Below, in pieces: positions 18,748 through 27,307 of a stretch of DNA of 64,000 bases; positions within the stretch are counted from its first letter, which is position 1, and the number at the start of each line of letters is the position of its first letter. Below the pieces are notes generated by a model. The model ran no database searches. It saw only the letters and a program-made list of their open reading frames with translations, and had not been told where the DNA came from. The DNA is from CAVTWY01 sp963738575 (GTDB taxonomy: Bacteria > Pseudomonadota > Gammaproteobacteria > Burkholderiales > Burkholderiaceae_C). The translations under genes were made by a program, and so were the position numbers. The stretch is from the NCBI GenBank assembly GCA_963738575.1, contig CAVTWY010000004.1:992001-1056000 (forward strand), written 5' to 3'.

Positions 18748-19749
18748 TCAGAACGCGTGCGCGAGTCCGAGATCAAAGCCCTGTGCGCCTTGGTTCACGG
18801 CTGTTTGTGCGCCGTTGACGGCGGCCCTGGCGCCCTTGCTGTTGCCCAGCTTGGCGTAGTGCCCATACAGGGATGTGCGCTTGGAAAGAGCGTGCACAAA
18901 GCCAACGCCATAGCGGCGAGTGGTACCAATATCGGCGCCGGCGGCAGACGACTGCCTCGATTCGGCCACCGACACTTTCAGGTCGGTGGCACCTAGGGTG
19001 TAGGCCGCACTGAACTGCAGTCCGCGTGAGTCGTTGCCGCGGCCACTGTTGGCCTTGTTAAAGAGCGCGTAAAACTTGAACGGTGCCCAGTTGTAGCGGC
19101 CCCCGATCGTCATGCTGTTGAGGTCGCCGATGGCCGGGTTGTTGTAGTGATTGAGTGCCAGATCAACCGACACCGCACCGCCTGCATAGCCGAATTTGAC
19201 GCCGTGGTACCAGCCTGGTGACGCCGTGTGGTCGGTGGTCATCGCCTGAAACGAGAACCCGCCCAAGTTGCCGGGGGTGCGGTAGTTGATGGAGTCATTC
19301 GCGCGAATGTTGGCGGCCTGCGCCACTTCAATAGACCCCAACAGCACCTGCTGGGCAGCCACACCTTGTGGGCCAAAGGCATCGTAGGTTGCATGCACCA
19401 AGAAGCCTGGGGTGTACTGTCTGCCAAGCAGCAGCTCACCAAATCCGCCTGACAGACCCACATAGGTCTGGCGGTTCCACATGACAGTCGTCCCTGCACC
19501 TTCATCGCTGGTGAAGCCATGTTCGAGCATGAACGTGGCCCGCAGACCACTCCCCAGGTCCTCCGTGCCGCGAAAGCCCAGTCGGCTACCCAGATAACCG
19601 CCACTTGCCATTCGCTTGTTGCTGTTGAGGGAGCCTTTGCCCCAACCGATGTTCGTGTCGAGCACGCCAAAGGCAGTCACGCTGGACTGGGCTGCGGCGG
19701 CGCCGACAAATGCGGTGGCAACAATACCCAGAGTGAAAGTACGAAGCAT
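18748..19749 (-). CDS. Gram-negative trimeric porin (Burkholderia/Neisseria type)
   Basis: An outer-membrane beta-barrel of 333 residues that lets small hydrophilic solutes enter. It has a signal peptide (MLRTFTLGIVATAFVGAAAAQ) followed by SSVTAFGVLDTNIG, the usual start of the 16-stranded porin. Further landmarks are GSRLGFRGTEDLG, VGLSGGFGELLLGRQYTP and a C-terminal Phe needed by the BAM complex. At 333 residues it is a little shorter than many relatives. A GGAGAT ribosome site precedes the ATG, and copy B of the conserved 86-bp element lies about 45 bp upstream. It is first in the operon with BKACE copy 3 and the quinone oxidoreductase. Confidence 0.92.
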   Translation of the reverse strand: MLRTFTLGIVATAFVGAAAAQSSVTAFGVLDTNIGWGKGSLNSNKRMASGGYLGSRLGFRGTEDLGSGLRATFMLEHGFTSDEGAGTTVMWNRQTYVGLSGGFGELLLGRQYTPGFLVHATYDAFGPQGVAAQQVLLGSIEVAQAANIRANDSINYRTPGNLGGFSFQAMTTDHTASPGWYHGVKFGYAGGAVSVDLALNHYNNPAIGDLNSMTIGGRYNWAPFKFYALFNKANSGRGNDSRGLQFSAAYTLGATDLKVSVAESRQSSAAGADIGTTRRYGVGFVHALSKRTSLYGHYAKLGNSKGARAAVNGAQTAVNQGAQGFDLGLAHAF

Positions 19750-19794
19750 GGTGGATCTCCAATGTCAGTGGTTTTTCTTGACGGTTCGGCCCGG

Positions 19795-19880
19795 CTCAGT
19801 ATGTTCAAGAAAGGCGCAAACACTTGACCATTCCGGCCAGAACATTGTTTAAACAGGACAAGGCTGATCAGGTGTTTCCC
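19795..19880 (-). promoter_or_regulatory. Conserved 86-bp control element, copy B (upstream of the porin/BKACE operon)
   Basis: This is the partner of 15496-15581, with the same blocks (CTCAGTATG, TTGA..ATTCC, GCCA, TTGTT, CAGGAC, TCAGGTGTTTCCC) and exactly the same spacing. Read toward the porin, CATACT (complement of 19798-19803) takes the -10 position and a likely start of transcription falls about 40 bp before the porin ATG at 19749. The rest of this 475-bp gap (19881-20224) holds no gene I can support; only an AAGGAG ribosome site before the next gene is evident. Confidence 0.7.
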
Positions 19881-20224
19881 ACCCTGTCTATTGCGCTGCG
19901 CAAGGTTGGCATGCAGGCTGGGCCTGGGATACAGAGCGTTCTCACGCAGCCCAACCAGCCTACTTTTGCGCAGCTTGCGGTCGTGGAGATTGCGCCCATG
20001 ACGTGGGGCTTTGCAATGAAAACCCGGCCCTCAAGGTGACCATGATGTCCCTTGCGCTGCATTGGCACACCTTGGAAATCATGCCTGGTCGCACTGCCGA
20101 ACACCGTAGAAGCGCCCAACCAAATAACGGTGACCACCACGCGCAATTGGGGGAGATTGGGCTTTCGAGACGATACTCAAGTTCAGTTCGGTACGCGTCC
20201 ACAAACCCCCTAAGGAGTGATTTG

Positions 20225-21202
20225 ATGACCCAGCAATCACGCACCCAGGCCCCAATGTCGCTCACCCTTGCCGTCGTGGCCGCCGCGTTGGCCCTGCCCG
20301 GTGCAGCATGGGCCTGGCCCGACAAACCCGTGCGAATGGTCGTCACGTTTGCATCGGGTGGCGCCAGTGACATCGTGGCACGCGTGATCGCTGAGCCGCT
20401 GGGCAAGGCGCTGGGTCAGACGGTCGTAGTCGACAACAAGCCGGGCGCTGGTGGCACGATTGGAGGGCTCGACGTGGTGCGGGCCGCGCCCGACGGGTAC
20501 ACGTTGATGCTGTCCAACTCCACGCCCACGTCCATCGGTCCTTTTACCGTGCCCAAGGCGCCTTACGACCCGGTGAAGCAATTCACACATGTGGCGATGC
20601 TTGGCGTGGCGCCGGTGCTTTTGATGGCCAACCCCAAGAGTGGGCCTGCGACGTTGAAAGATTTGCCAGCTGCTGCAGCGACGCCCGGCTACACCTTTGG
20701 AAGCGGAGGCCCTGGCTCGATCGGCCACATCGTGGGCGAGATGACCAAGGCTGCCATGAAGATCAACATGACGCATGTGCCTTACCGGGGCGGCGCGCCG
20801 ATGACCACCGACTTGGTGGCGGGGCAGATCCCGATGGGCATCGACGTGATCACGGCATTTGTGCCCATGGTCAAAGAAGGGCGCATCCGCGCGCTGGCGG
20901 TGACCACCAAAACCCGCTCACCATTGCTGCCCGAGGTGCCTTCTGTGACCGAGTTAGGCTTGCCGCAGTTGGTCGCCGAGAACTACTTTGGCGTGTCGGG
21001 CCCAGCCGGTCTGCCAGCCGACGTGGTTGACAAGCTGGCCAAGGCATTGGCCACCATCGTGGCCGACCCCGCCATCGTCAAGCGCTTTGAAGAGCTGGGC
21101 ATCACCACCGTCAAGATGAGCACGCCCGAGTTTGGCGCCTTCGTTGCCAAGCAGGTGAACGATTGGCAGCCAGCCATCAAGGCGGCTGACTTCAAGCCCT
21201 AG
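20225..21202 (+). CDS. Bug-family periplasmic solute-binding receptor, copy 2
   Basis: A 325-residue periplasmic receptor of the tripartite tricarboxylate family. It has a signal peptide ending LPGAAWA, the WPDKPVRMVVTFASGGASD segment, and DNKPGAGGTIGG near residue 75. The ATG at 20225 follows AAGGAG by a short spacer; TTG 20222 is an alternative. It points away from the porin operon and shares the intergenic region with it, so it may belong to the same catabolic island, although the conserved element is oriented toward the porin. The ligand is unknown. Confidence 0.9.
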   Translation: MTQQSRTQAPMSLTLAVVAAALALPGAAWAWPDKPVRMVVTFASGGASDIVARVIAEPLGKALGQTVVVDNKPGAGGTIGGLDVVRAAPDGYTLMLSNSTPTSIGPFTVPKAPYDPVKQFTHVAMLGVAPVLLMANPKSGPATLKDLPAAAATPGYTFGSGGPGSIGHIVGEMTKAAMKINMTHVPYRGGAPMTTDLVAGQIPMGIDVITAFVPMVKEGRIRALAVTTKTRSPLLPEVPSVTELGLPQLVAENYFGVSGPAGLPADVVDKLAKALATIVADPAIVKRFEELGITTVKMSTPEFGAFVAKQVNDWQPAIKAADFKP

Positions 21203-21214
21203 GCCTGTCGCCGC

Positions 21215-21298
21215 GCTTGGCAGCCCACACGCCTCACGCGTCGCTTGGCAGCCCACACGCCCCACGCGTCGCTTAACAGCCCACACGCTCCACGCGTG
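21215..21298. repeat. Three tandem 28-bp repeats at the 3' end of a secreted-protein gene
   Basis: Units at 21215-21242, 21243-21270 and 21271-21298 share the core CAGCCCACACGC...CACGCGT. The third unit encodes the last residues (RVERVGC) and stop of the minus-strand gene at 21273-21773, so the other two look like tandem copies of that gene end lying past its stop codon. They also follow the stop of the Bug gene on the other strand, so the repeats fill the space between two convergent genes. Confidence 0.8.
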
Positions 21299-21773
21299 TG
21301 GAGCCCATCACAGTAACGCCTTTGCTTTCCTGCGTGGTGCCCGCAACCGTGGCGCCGTCGGCGGTGAAGGCCAGCTTGGCGTTGCACGCCGCTCGGATCG
21401 TCATGCCGCCCATCACGTTGACGCTGGTCTTCATGCAGTACCAGCCGTTGGGGTTGAGCAGGTCGATGTCTGAGCCCCCCATGACGTTGACGCCTGGCTG
21501 CACCAACACCAAGGCCGGTGCGGCCGTTTTCTCGGCGTCGATGGTGGGCTGACCAATGCCAAAGACTTTGACGCTGACTTGGAGCGTCTTGTACTTTGGG
21601 TTTTTGGAGAACGGATGCTTGCCCCAGGCCGCGAGGCAAGTGGTGATGTTGCTGTCGACCTCCGAGGAGTCGGATTGGGCTTGTGCTTGCATGGGTGCAA
21701 AGAGAAGCGCCAGGGAAAGGGCCAGGACGCAGGCGAATGAGTGCTGTACTTGTGGTGTCAAAGTGCGTGACAT
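21273..21773 (-). CDS. Secreted protein of unknown function with repeated VNVMGG motifs
   Basis: A 166-residue protein with a signal peptide (SFACVLALSLALLFAPMQAQAQ) followed by about 130 mature residues. I do not recognise a named family. The mature part has three short repeats, GVNVMGGSDIDLLNPNG, SVNVMGGMTIRAAC and GVTVMGSTRVERVGC, which recall the beta-repeat of LiaF-C/polymer-forming proteins, where similar VMGG turns occur. Cysteines at C60-like, WYC, AAC and the terminal C could form disulfides in the periplasm. The ATG at 21773 is preferred over one 14 codons upstream because the signal peptide then has a normal length. It stands alone between a Bug gene and hslU. Confidence 0.6.
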   Translation of the reverse strand: MSRTLTPQVQHSFACVLALSLALLFAPMQAQAQSDSSEVDSNITTCLAAWGKHPFSKNPKYKTLQVSVKVFGIGQPTIDAEKTAAPALVLVQPGVNVMGGSDIDLLNPNGWYCMKTSVNVMGGMTIRAACNAKLAFTADGATVAGTTQESKGVTVMGSTRVERVGC

Positions 21774-21910
21774 GGCGGGTGCTCCCTGAGGGTTGACGTG
21801 AAGGCCTGGGGCCAAGCCTTGCCGATGGATGATGCTAACCGTTAAGGAGTGATTGTTAAGTCGAATTCTGACCGCTTGCGACCTTCGCCTGCCTTGGCGA
21901 AGCCCTCAGG

Positions 21911-23296
21911 CTACAGCACGTAACGCGACAAATCCTCGTTCTTCGCCAGCGCCCCCAGCTTGGCGTCCACCGCCGCTGCGTCGATGGTGACGGTGGTGCC
22001 TGCCATCGACGGGGCGTTGAAGCTGACGTCGTCCAGCAGGCGCTCAAGCACAGTGGCGAGGCGACGGGCGCCGATGTTTTCGGTGCGCTCGTTGACGTCG
22101 CAAGCAATCTGCGCCAGGCGCCGGACCGCGTCAGCTTGAATGACAAGCTCGACGCCTTCGGTGGCCAGCAAGGCGGTGTACTGCTTGACCAGGCTCACGT
22201 GGGTGCTGGTAAGGATGGCTTCAAAGTCGTCCACCGACAGCGACGTTAGCTCCACCCGGATGGGGAACCGGCCTTGCAGCTCGGGGATCAAGTCGCTGGG
22301 CTTGGCCAGGTGGAAAGCGCCCGAGGCCACAAACAGCATGTGGTCGGTTTTGATGGGGCCGTATTTGGTGCTGACGGTGGTGCCTTCCACCAAAGGCAGC
22401 AGGTCACGCTGAACACCTTGGCGCGACACGTCGGCGCCCGACATTTCGCCACCGCGTGACGCCACTTTGTCGATCTCGTCGATGAAGACGATGCCGTTGG
22501 CTTCGGTGTTTTGGATGGCGGCGGTTTTGATGTCGTCGTCGTTCACCATCTTGGCGGCTTCTTCGTCCACCAACAGTTTCATGGCGTCGCCGATGCGCAT
22601 CTTGCGCGTCTTCTTTTTGCCCGCGCCCATTTGCGCGAACATGCCCTTGAGCTGCTCGGTCATTTCTTCCATGCCTTGCGGGCCCATGATCTCGAGGGCT
22701 TGGCGTGCTTCGGCCACGTCGATCTCGATCTCTTTGGCGTCTAGCGAGCCTTCGCGCAGGCGCTTGCGCATCACCTGCCGCGCGGTGTTTTCGGTGGTGG
22801 GTGGGGACGCCACGTCGCTGCTGCCAAAGCCCATGGTGGTGGCGCGGCCCATGGGCACCAGGATGTCGAGGATGCGGTCTTCGGCGGCGTCTTCGGCGTG
22901 GGTGCGCTTGAACTTCATCTGCCGCTCGCGCTCTTGCTTGACGGCGGCGTCAACCAGGTCGCGAATGATGCTGTCAACGTCTTTGCCGACGTAGCCCACC
23001 TCGGTGAACTTGGTGGCCTCAACCTTGATGAAGGGCGCGTCGGCCAATTTGGCCAGGCGCCTGGCGATCTCGGTTTTGCCCACGCCGGTGGGGCCGATCA
23101 TCAAGATGTTTTTAGGGGTGATCTCGTGACGCAGTTTTTCGTCCACCTGCTGGCGCCGCCAGCGGTTGCGCATGGCAATGGCCACGGCACGCTTGGCGTC
23201 GTGTTGGCCCACGATGTAGTGGTCCAGCTCGGAGACGATTTCCTTGGGGGTCATGGACATCGAGGCGCGCCGGTCGGGGACGTTCATGGGGTTCAT
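21911..23296 (-). CDS. hslU: ATP-dependent protease ATPase subunit HslU
   Basis: The AAA+ unfoldase that feeds substrates to the HslV peptidase. The protein has about 461 residues. It shows SMTPKEIVSELDHYIVGQ near the N-terminus, Walker A IGPTGVGKTE, the GYVGKDV pore loop, Walker B GIVFIDEIDK and sensor GRFPIRVEL. The C-terminus ends DLSRYVL, the tail that inserts into HslV to activate it. The ATG at 23296 overlaps the hslV stop as ATGA; internal ATGs at 23287 and 23260 are possible starts. Confidence 0.95.
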   Translation of the reverse strand: MNPMNVPDRRASMSMTPKEIVSELDHYIVGQHDAKRAVAIAMRNRWRRQQVDEKLRHEITPKNILMIGPTGVGKTEIARRLAKLADAPFIKVEATKFTEVGYVGKDVDSIIRDLVDAAVKQERERQMKFKRTHAEDAAEDRILDILVPMGRATTMGFGSSDVASPPTTENTARQVMRKRLREGSLDAKEIEIDVAEARQALEIMGPQGMEEMTEQLKGMFAQMGAGKKKTRKMRIGDAMKLLVDEEAAKMVNDDDIKTAAIQNTEANGIVFIDEIDKVASRGGEMSGADVSRQGVQRDLLPLVEGTTVSTKYGPIKTDHMLFVASGAFHLAKPSDLIPELQGRFPIRVELTSLSVDDFEAILTSTHVSLVKQYTALLATEGVELVIQADAVRRLAQIACDVNERTENIGARRLATVLERLLDDVSFNAPSMAGTTVTIDAAAVDAKLGALAKNEDLSRYVL

Positions 23297-23847
23297 GCCA
23301 ACACCTCGATGGTGTGGTGCTGGTTGGTGTAGATGCAAAGATCGCCTGCAATTTCAAGCGCTTTTTTAACCACCACCTCGGGTGGCATGTCGGTGTGGTC
23401 GAGCAGCGCCTTGGCGGCTGCCTGGGCGTAGGGGCCGCCCGACCCAATGGCGATGATGCCGTGCTCGGGCTCCAGCACGTCGCCGTTGCCACTGATGACG
23501 AGCGACGTGGTGATGTCGGCCACCACCAGCATGGCCTCGAGACGGCGCAGCACGCGGTCGGTGCGCCAATCTTTGGTGAGTTCGACCGCCGCCCGCGTGA
23601 GGTGGCCTTGGTGTTTGTCGAGCTTGGCTTCAAAGCGCTCAAAAAGAGTGAAGGCGTCGGCGGTGGCACCCGCAAACCCTGCCAGCACCTTGTCGTGGTG
23701 CAACTTGCGCACCTTGCGCGCGGTGGATTTGAAGATGATGGTGCCCAGCGTGACCTGGCCGTCACCGCCCAGGGCGACCAATTTGCCACGCCGTGCACTG
23801 ACGATGGTGGTGGCGTGAAATGACGGGAGTTGGTTGGAGGCGCTCAT
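23293..23847 (-). CDS. hslV: ATP-dependent protease peptidase subunit HslV
   Basis: The proteasome-like threonine peptidase of the HslUV complex. The protein has 184 residues and contains HATTIVSARRGK, where the Thr before TIVS becomes the catalytic N-terminal nucleophile after propeptide removal. GGDGQVTLG and GSGGPYAQAAAKALL are further signatures. The propeptide (about 14 residues) is longer than in E. coli HslV, which has only Met. The ATG at 23847 was chosen; one three codons upstream is possible. It is cotranscribed with and overlaps hslU. Confidence 0.95.
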   Translation of the reverse strand: MSASNQLPSFHATTIVSARRGKLVALGGDGQVTLGTIIFKSTARKVRKLHHDKVLAGFAGATADAFTLFERFEAKLDKHQGHLTRAAVELTKDWRTDRVLRRLEAMLVVADITTSLVISGNGDVLEPEHGIIAIGSGGPYAQAAAKALLDHTDMPPEVVVKKALEIAGDLCIYTNQHHTIEVLA

Positions 23848-23939
23848 GGGCTGCATCTTAGGGCGCTTGCCTGGGCTTCAAGCCCACGGGGTTCATTTGA
23901 GGGTAAGCTGATTGCCTTATTGACTTGATAGGCCCACCC

Positions 23940-24917
23940 ATGAAGCGCCGCACCGCCCTTGCCACGTTGACATCGCTTGGACTTGCGAGCGGGGCTTGGC
24001 CCACCAGCGCCCAGAGCACGTACCCCAACAAGCCGGTGCGGTTGGTGGTGGGGTTTCCGCCCGGTGGTGGCATTGATTTCACCGCGCGAACGATTCAGGC
24101 CGGTCTTGAGGCGGCGCTGGGGCAAACCTTGGTGATTGACTACAAGCCCGGCGCCGGTGGTGTGCTGGCCGCTACCGAGGTGACCCGTGCAGCACCCGAT
24201 GGCTACACGCTGCTGATGGCCAACACGGGGCCGTTTGCCATCGCACCGTACTTGCAATCCAAGATGCCTTACGACCCGGTGCGCCAGTTCACGTACATCG
24301 GCCAGGTGGCTGAGAGTGCTTACATCGCCGTGACGCGGGCCGATCACCCGGCCAAAGATTTGCGCGAATTTGTGGCGTGGGCCAAGGCCAACGCGGGCAA
24401 GGCGAACTTCGCATCAGGCGGCATCGGGTCGTCAACGCACTTGAACGGCGAGTTGTTGAACGCTGTGGCGGGGCTGGATTTGCTGCACGTGCCTTACAAG
24501 GGCAGTGCCCCGGCGGTGCAGGATTTGATCGGCGGGCAGACACAGTTGTTGATTGACGCGGGCACGGTGCTGCTGCCGCAGGTGAAGGGTGGGCGCTTGA
24601 AGGCGTTGGCCGTGACGGGCAGCAAGCGCGACCCTAACTTGCCTGATGTGATGACAACGCGTGAGCAGGGTTTTGCGGGAATGGAGGCGCTGGGGTTCCA
24701 GGGCTTGGTGGGTCCGGCTGGGATGCCACGCGAGGTGGTGGAGCGGCTGGGTGCAGCCCTGCGCAGTGTGTTGGGGCAGGGTGAGGTGCGGGCCAAGTTT
24801 GCGGGGGCGGGGTCGGAGGTTCAAGCGCGTGGCTCTGATGAGTTTGCGGCTTACGTGAAGGGTGAGAGCGAGCGGTGGTCGGCTTTGATTGCCAAGCGTG
24901 GGATACGACTTGATTGA
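23940..24917 (+). CDS. Bug-family periplasmic solute-binding receptor, copy 3
   Basis: A 325-residue periplasmic receptor with an N-terminal export signal containing an RR pair (MKRRTALATLTSLGLASG), cleaved near TSAQS. It then has YPNKPVRLVVGFPPGGGIDF and DYKPGAGGVLAATEV, the two Bug signatures. It is divergent from hslV (92 bp apart) and has no transporter partner nearby. Bug genes are highly amplified in Burkholderiales, so its presence beside hslV is probably a lineage-specific insertion (inference). Ligand unknown. Confidence 0.9.
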   Translation: MKRRTALATLTSLGLASGAWPTSAQSTYPNKPVRLVVGFPPGGGIDFTARTIQAGLEAALGQTLVIDYKPGAGGVLAATEVTRAAPDGYTLLMANTGPFAIAPYLQSKMPYDPVRQFTYIGQVAESAYIAVTRADHPAKDLREFVAWAKANAGKANFASGGIGSSTHLNGELLNAVAGLDLLHVPYKGSAPAVQDLIGGQTQLLIDAGTVLLPQVKGGRLKALAVTGSKRDPNLPDVMTTREQGFAGMEALGFQGLVGPAGMPREVVERLGAALRSVLGQGEVRAKFAGAGSEVQARGSDEFAAYVKGESERWSALIAKRGIRLD

Positions 24918-25007
24918 CGCATTTTTTGCTGTGTTGGCATTTGCTTTATTGGTTAGGAAGTTTCTTACTATCCTTCCTTCTTTCTTTGCTTGGTGTGGTG
25001 CTGGCTC

Positions 25008-25237
25008 AGGCGCAGACGCCCAGGGCAGCGAGTGCCGGTGAGGCGGTCTACGCTTCGCTTCGACTGCCCTGCGATGCTCGGACTTGAAGCCCTGTCGTAC
25101 AACTCGCTCCGCGCCCTTTGGGCGCTGCACTCGGACACGTACGACAAGTCAGTGGTTGTGGCGCGCTGCGCGCGCGGGCTTCAAGTCCTGCGCTTCTCGG
25201 CGACTCACAGGCACTCGCTGCCCTGGGCGTCTGCGCC
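25008..25237. repeat. 230-bp nested palindromic element
   Basis: The outer arms 25008-25036 and 25208-25236 are perfect 29-base reverse complements (AGGCGCAGACGCC...), and pairing continues a few bases inward with one mismatch. Inside are three further pairs in proper nested order: GGACTTGAAGCCC (25080-25092) with its complement at 25176-25188, TGTCGTAC (25093-25100) with GTACGACA (25139-25146), and a central GCGCCC-TTT-GGGCGC hairpin at 25111-25125. No protein is apparent. The element fills the middle of the 517-bp gap 24918-25434 and could be a MITE-like remnant or a structured RNA. The flanks of the gap show nothing else. Confidence 0.75.
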
Positions 25238-25434
25238 TTCGGGTCACGTAGCGATCTGCTTCGTTTAACAGCCAGGCCGGGGGTTTGCACGCTCAATCAC
25301 CCACTTTGCAGCTGCTGCCGATACCAGCAAAGCACCAAGGGAGCGCAGCGACCCTGCTCTCAATGCAAGTGACCGCAAGCCGCCAACCCAAGCACCAACA
25401 ACCTACGCAAAAGCAGAAGCAAAAGCAAAAAAGC

Positions 25435-27279
25435 TCAAACCATCCGCACGCGCACGCTCGCGTATTCAGTTATCCCCATCGCACCAAAGAACAGCGCCAC
25501 CAAGCGGTGCGCGTCTACCAGGGCCACAGTGCGGCCCTCGTCGCGCTTGGTCATCACCCAATTGAGGATGTCGCCGGCGGCGACAAAGTCGACGCGGATC
25601 AGGCGCGTGCACGACACCTTGATGTAATTGGCGTCGCCAATCTCGGTGTTCAAGCGCGACAGCGTCACGGCGATGTCACCCACCAACTGGCCCGCCAAAT
25701 CCATCGTGGCCATGCGCTCGCCCTCGTCGCTGTCCAGGTTGGTGGTCATGGCCGTGCTGACCTCGCTCACCTGCGAAAACTGCGGCGACAGCGTGGTGAG
25801 GCCGGCCCCGCCGATGCGAACCGAAGCCTTGGCGGGCTCCCACGACGGGGGCGATATCTCGTAGGTGACGCAATACTCAATGGCCAAGTCGTCAAATTGA
25901 TCGGGCCGGTTGGCCAAGCGCAGGGCGTCCAGGCGCACCACCCAAAAAACGGGGTCGGCGTCGCGGGCGCCCGAGGGGGCCATGTCGCCCAAAACTTCAA
26001 AAAAGCGCTCGCCTGACAGCCAGCGCATCTCGAGCGACTGATTGGCCCACTGCCGTATCAAGCCTGACAACTCGTCGGCGGCCTCTGCGTCCATGCGTTG
26101 CAGGGCGCCCCAGTCAAACACCCACGGCAATGGCAACTGCAGAATCGTGGCAGCCAGCTTGGCAACGCCTTCGGCGTCAAGCAGCGCGGGGCAAACCCAA
26201 CCGATTTCGCCGCGGGTGCGGGGCAACTTGGGTGATTCGGCCGCAGCCGCGTCGGCCACCATCTTGGGCAATGAGTACCACTGCGGAGCCGACGAGCCGA
26301 ACTGCTGGGCGTAGTCAAGCGCCAGACTTTCAAACTTGTGGTGCTGGCCGGTGGCACGGAACAGATCAAACAACACGAGCCAAGTTTCGGCGTGGGTCGC
26401 GCGACGACCGCCCGTTTTGGTCAAGCCTGTAAGCGTGTGCTCACATTCTTCAAAGTCAGCGTTGGCAAAAGAGATGACCGAGGGATCGAGCTCGGGGTCA
26501 TGAACCACTTCACCCACTTCGACGGTGTCGTCCGACCCGGCAAACGCCATGATGCGCGAGTTTCGGGAAGGTGTAAGCGGGGGCAAGCCGGTCGACATGA
26601 ACATCGGCGCACTGGCGGACGATTTGACCCGAGGAGCAGGCGCGGCGCGCGGCGCGGGTGCCGGTGGCAGTGCGCGCTCTTGTGGCATCTTTGCAGCCAA
26701 ATAGTCGCTATCTTGCGAGAACTCGTCTTCTTCTCGCGCCAACGGCGGAAGGGCTGGTAGCAGCTCTTCGTCTTCTTCGATCAGTGTCGGCACCTGCGCC
26801 ACCAGGCTGGAGTCAGCCGATGCCACTTGGTGGTTGAGTGCGCGATCCATCACGGCGGGGCTGGTGGAGTGCACTGGGCCTTCTTCGCGGAGGCCCACAG
26901 GGCGGGTGCCACCGCCCACCATTTGCTTTTCGATGGCGTCAATTTTGGCTTTGACGCTGCCCGCGCGCTGGTGCACCGGTGTGACCGAAACGCGGCTTTC
27001 GGAGTCGTCGAGTCGGGACGAGCTTCCCAGGGCGGCCAATTGTTCGGGTGACAGCCCCTCGCGGCGCACCCGGCGCAGCATGTCAAATTCGCGGCGGCGC
27101 ACGAAGTCGTTGCGCCGCTTGCGCTCGATCATTGCCTTGAGCTCGGACTTTTCAAGCTCCAGGTCGCGACCTTCGTCGGTGACGGCGCGCAGATCAGCCC
27201 AGTCGGTGGCCGGATTGGCCACAAACCGAGCCACCTTGCGCAAGAAGGTTTCGTCTTTGGGAGGTTGAGGGTCTGACAT
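25435..27279 (-). CDS. Large STAS-like domain protein of unknown function
   Basis: A 614-residue cytoplasmic protein. The first 90 residues are charged and helical (ELEKSELKAMIERKRRNDFVRRREFDMLRRVRREGLSPEQLAAL), followed by a long low-complexity linker rich in Ala/Pro/acidic residues to about residue 240. The middle (NADFEECEHTLTGL, WLVLFDLFRATGQHHKFESLALDYAQQF) has a helical-repeat look. The last 100 residues resemble a STAS domain: a strand, VDFVAAGDILNWV, and GRTVALVDAHRLVALFFGAMGI. Such STAS proteins act as partner-switch or lipid-transport adaptors; no partner is evident here. It starts 28 bp after dksA on the same strand, so it is probably its operon mate. Confidence 0.6.
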   Translation of the reverse strand: MSDPQPPKDETFLRKVARFVANPATDWADLRAVTDEGRDLELEKSELKAMIERKRRNDFVRRREFDMLRRVRREGLSPEQLAALGSSSRLDDSESRVSVTPVHQRAGSVKAKIDAIEKQMVGGGTRPVGLREEGPVHSTSPAVMDRALNHQVASADSSLVAQVPTLIEEDEELLPALPPLAREEDEFSQDSDYLAAKMPQERALPPAPAPRAAPAPRVKSSASAPMFMSTGLPPLTPSRNSRIMAFAGSDDTVEVGEVVHDPELDPSVISFANADFEECEHTLTGLTKTGGRRATHAETWLVLFDLFRATGQHHKFESLALDYAQQFGSSAPQWYSLPKMVADAAAAESPKLPRTRGEIGWVCPALLDAEGVAKLAATILQLPLPWVFDWGALQRMDAEAADELSGLIRQWANQSLEMRWLSGERFFEVLGDMAPSGARDADPVFWVVRLDALRLANRPDQFDDLAIEYCVTYEISPPSWEPAKASVRIGGAGLTTLSPQFSQVSEVSTAMTTNLDSDEGERMATMDLAGQLVGDIAVTLSRLNTEIGDANYIKVSCTRLIRVDFVAAGDILNWVMTKRDEGRTVALVDAHRLVALFFGAMGITEYASVRVRMV

Positions 27280-27307
27280 GGGTGGCTGCGCGAACGGCCA
27301 GGGGTCC

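Noticed and set aside
19824..20039. 71-codon open frame in the porin/Bug intergenic region, considered as a remnant of a second AraC gene
   Set aside because: Its start overlaps the conserved control element, but the translation does not continue to match the AraC protein beyond the element, so a regulatory site fits better than a gene remnant.
21883..21902. CTTCGCC/GGCGAAG hairpin after hslU, considered as a terminator
   Set aside because: The stem is only 7 bp and no T-run follows in the direction of hslU transcription.
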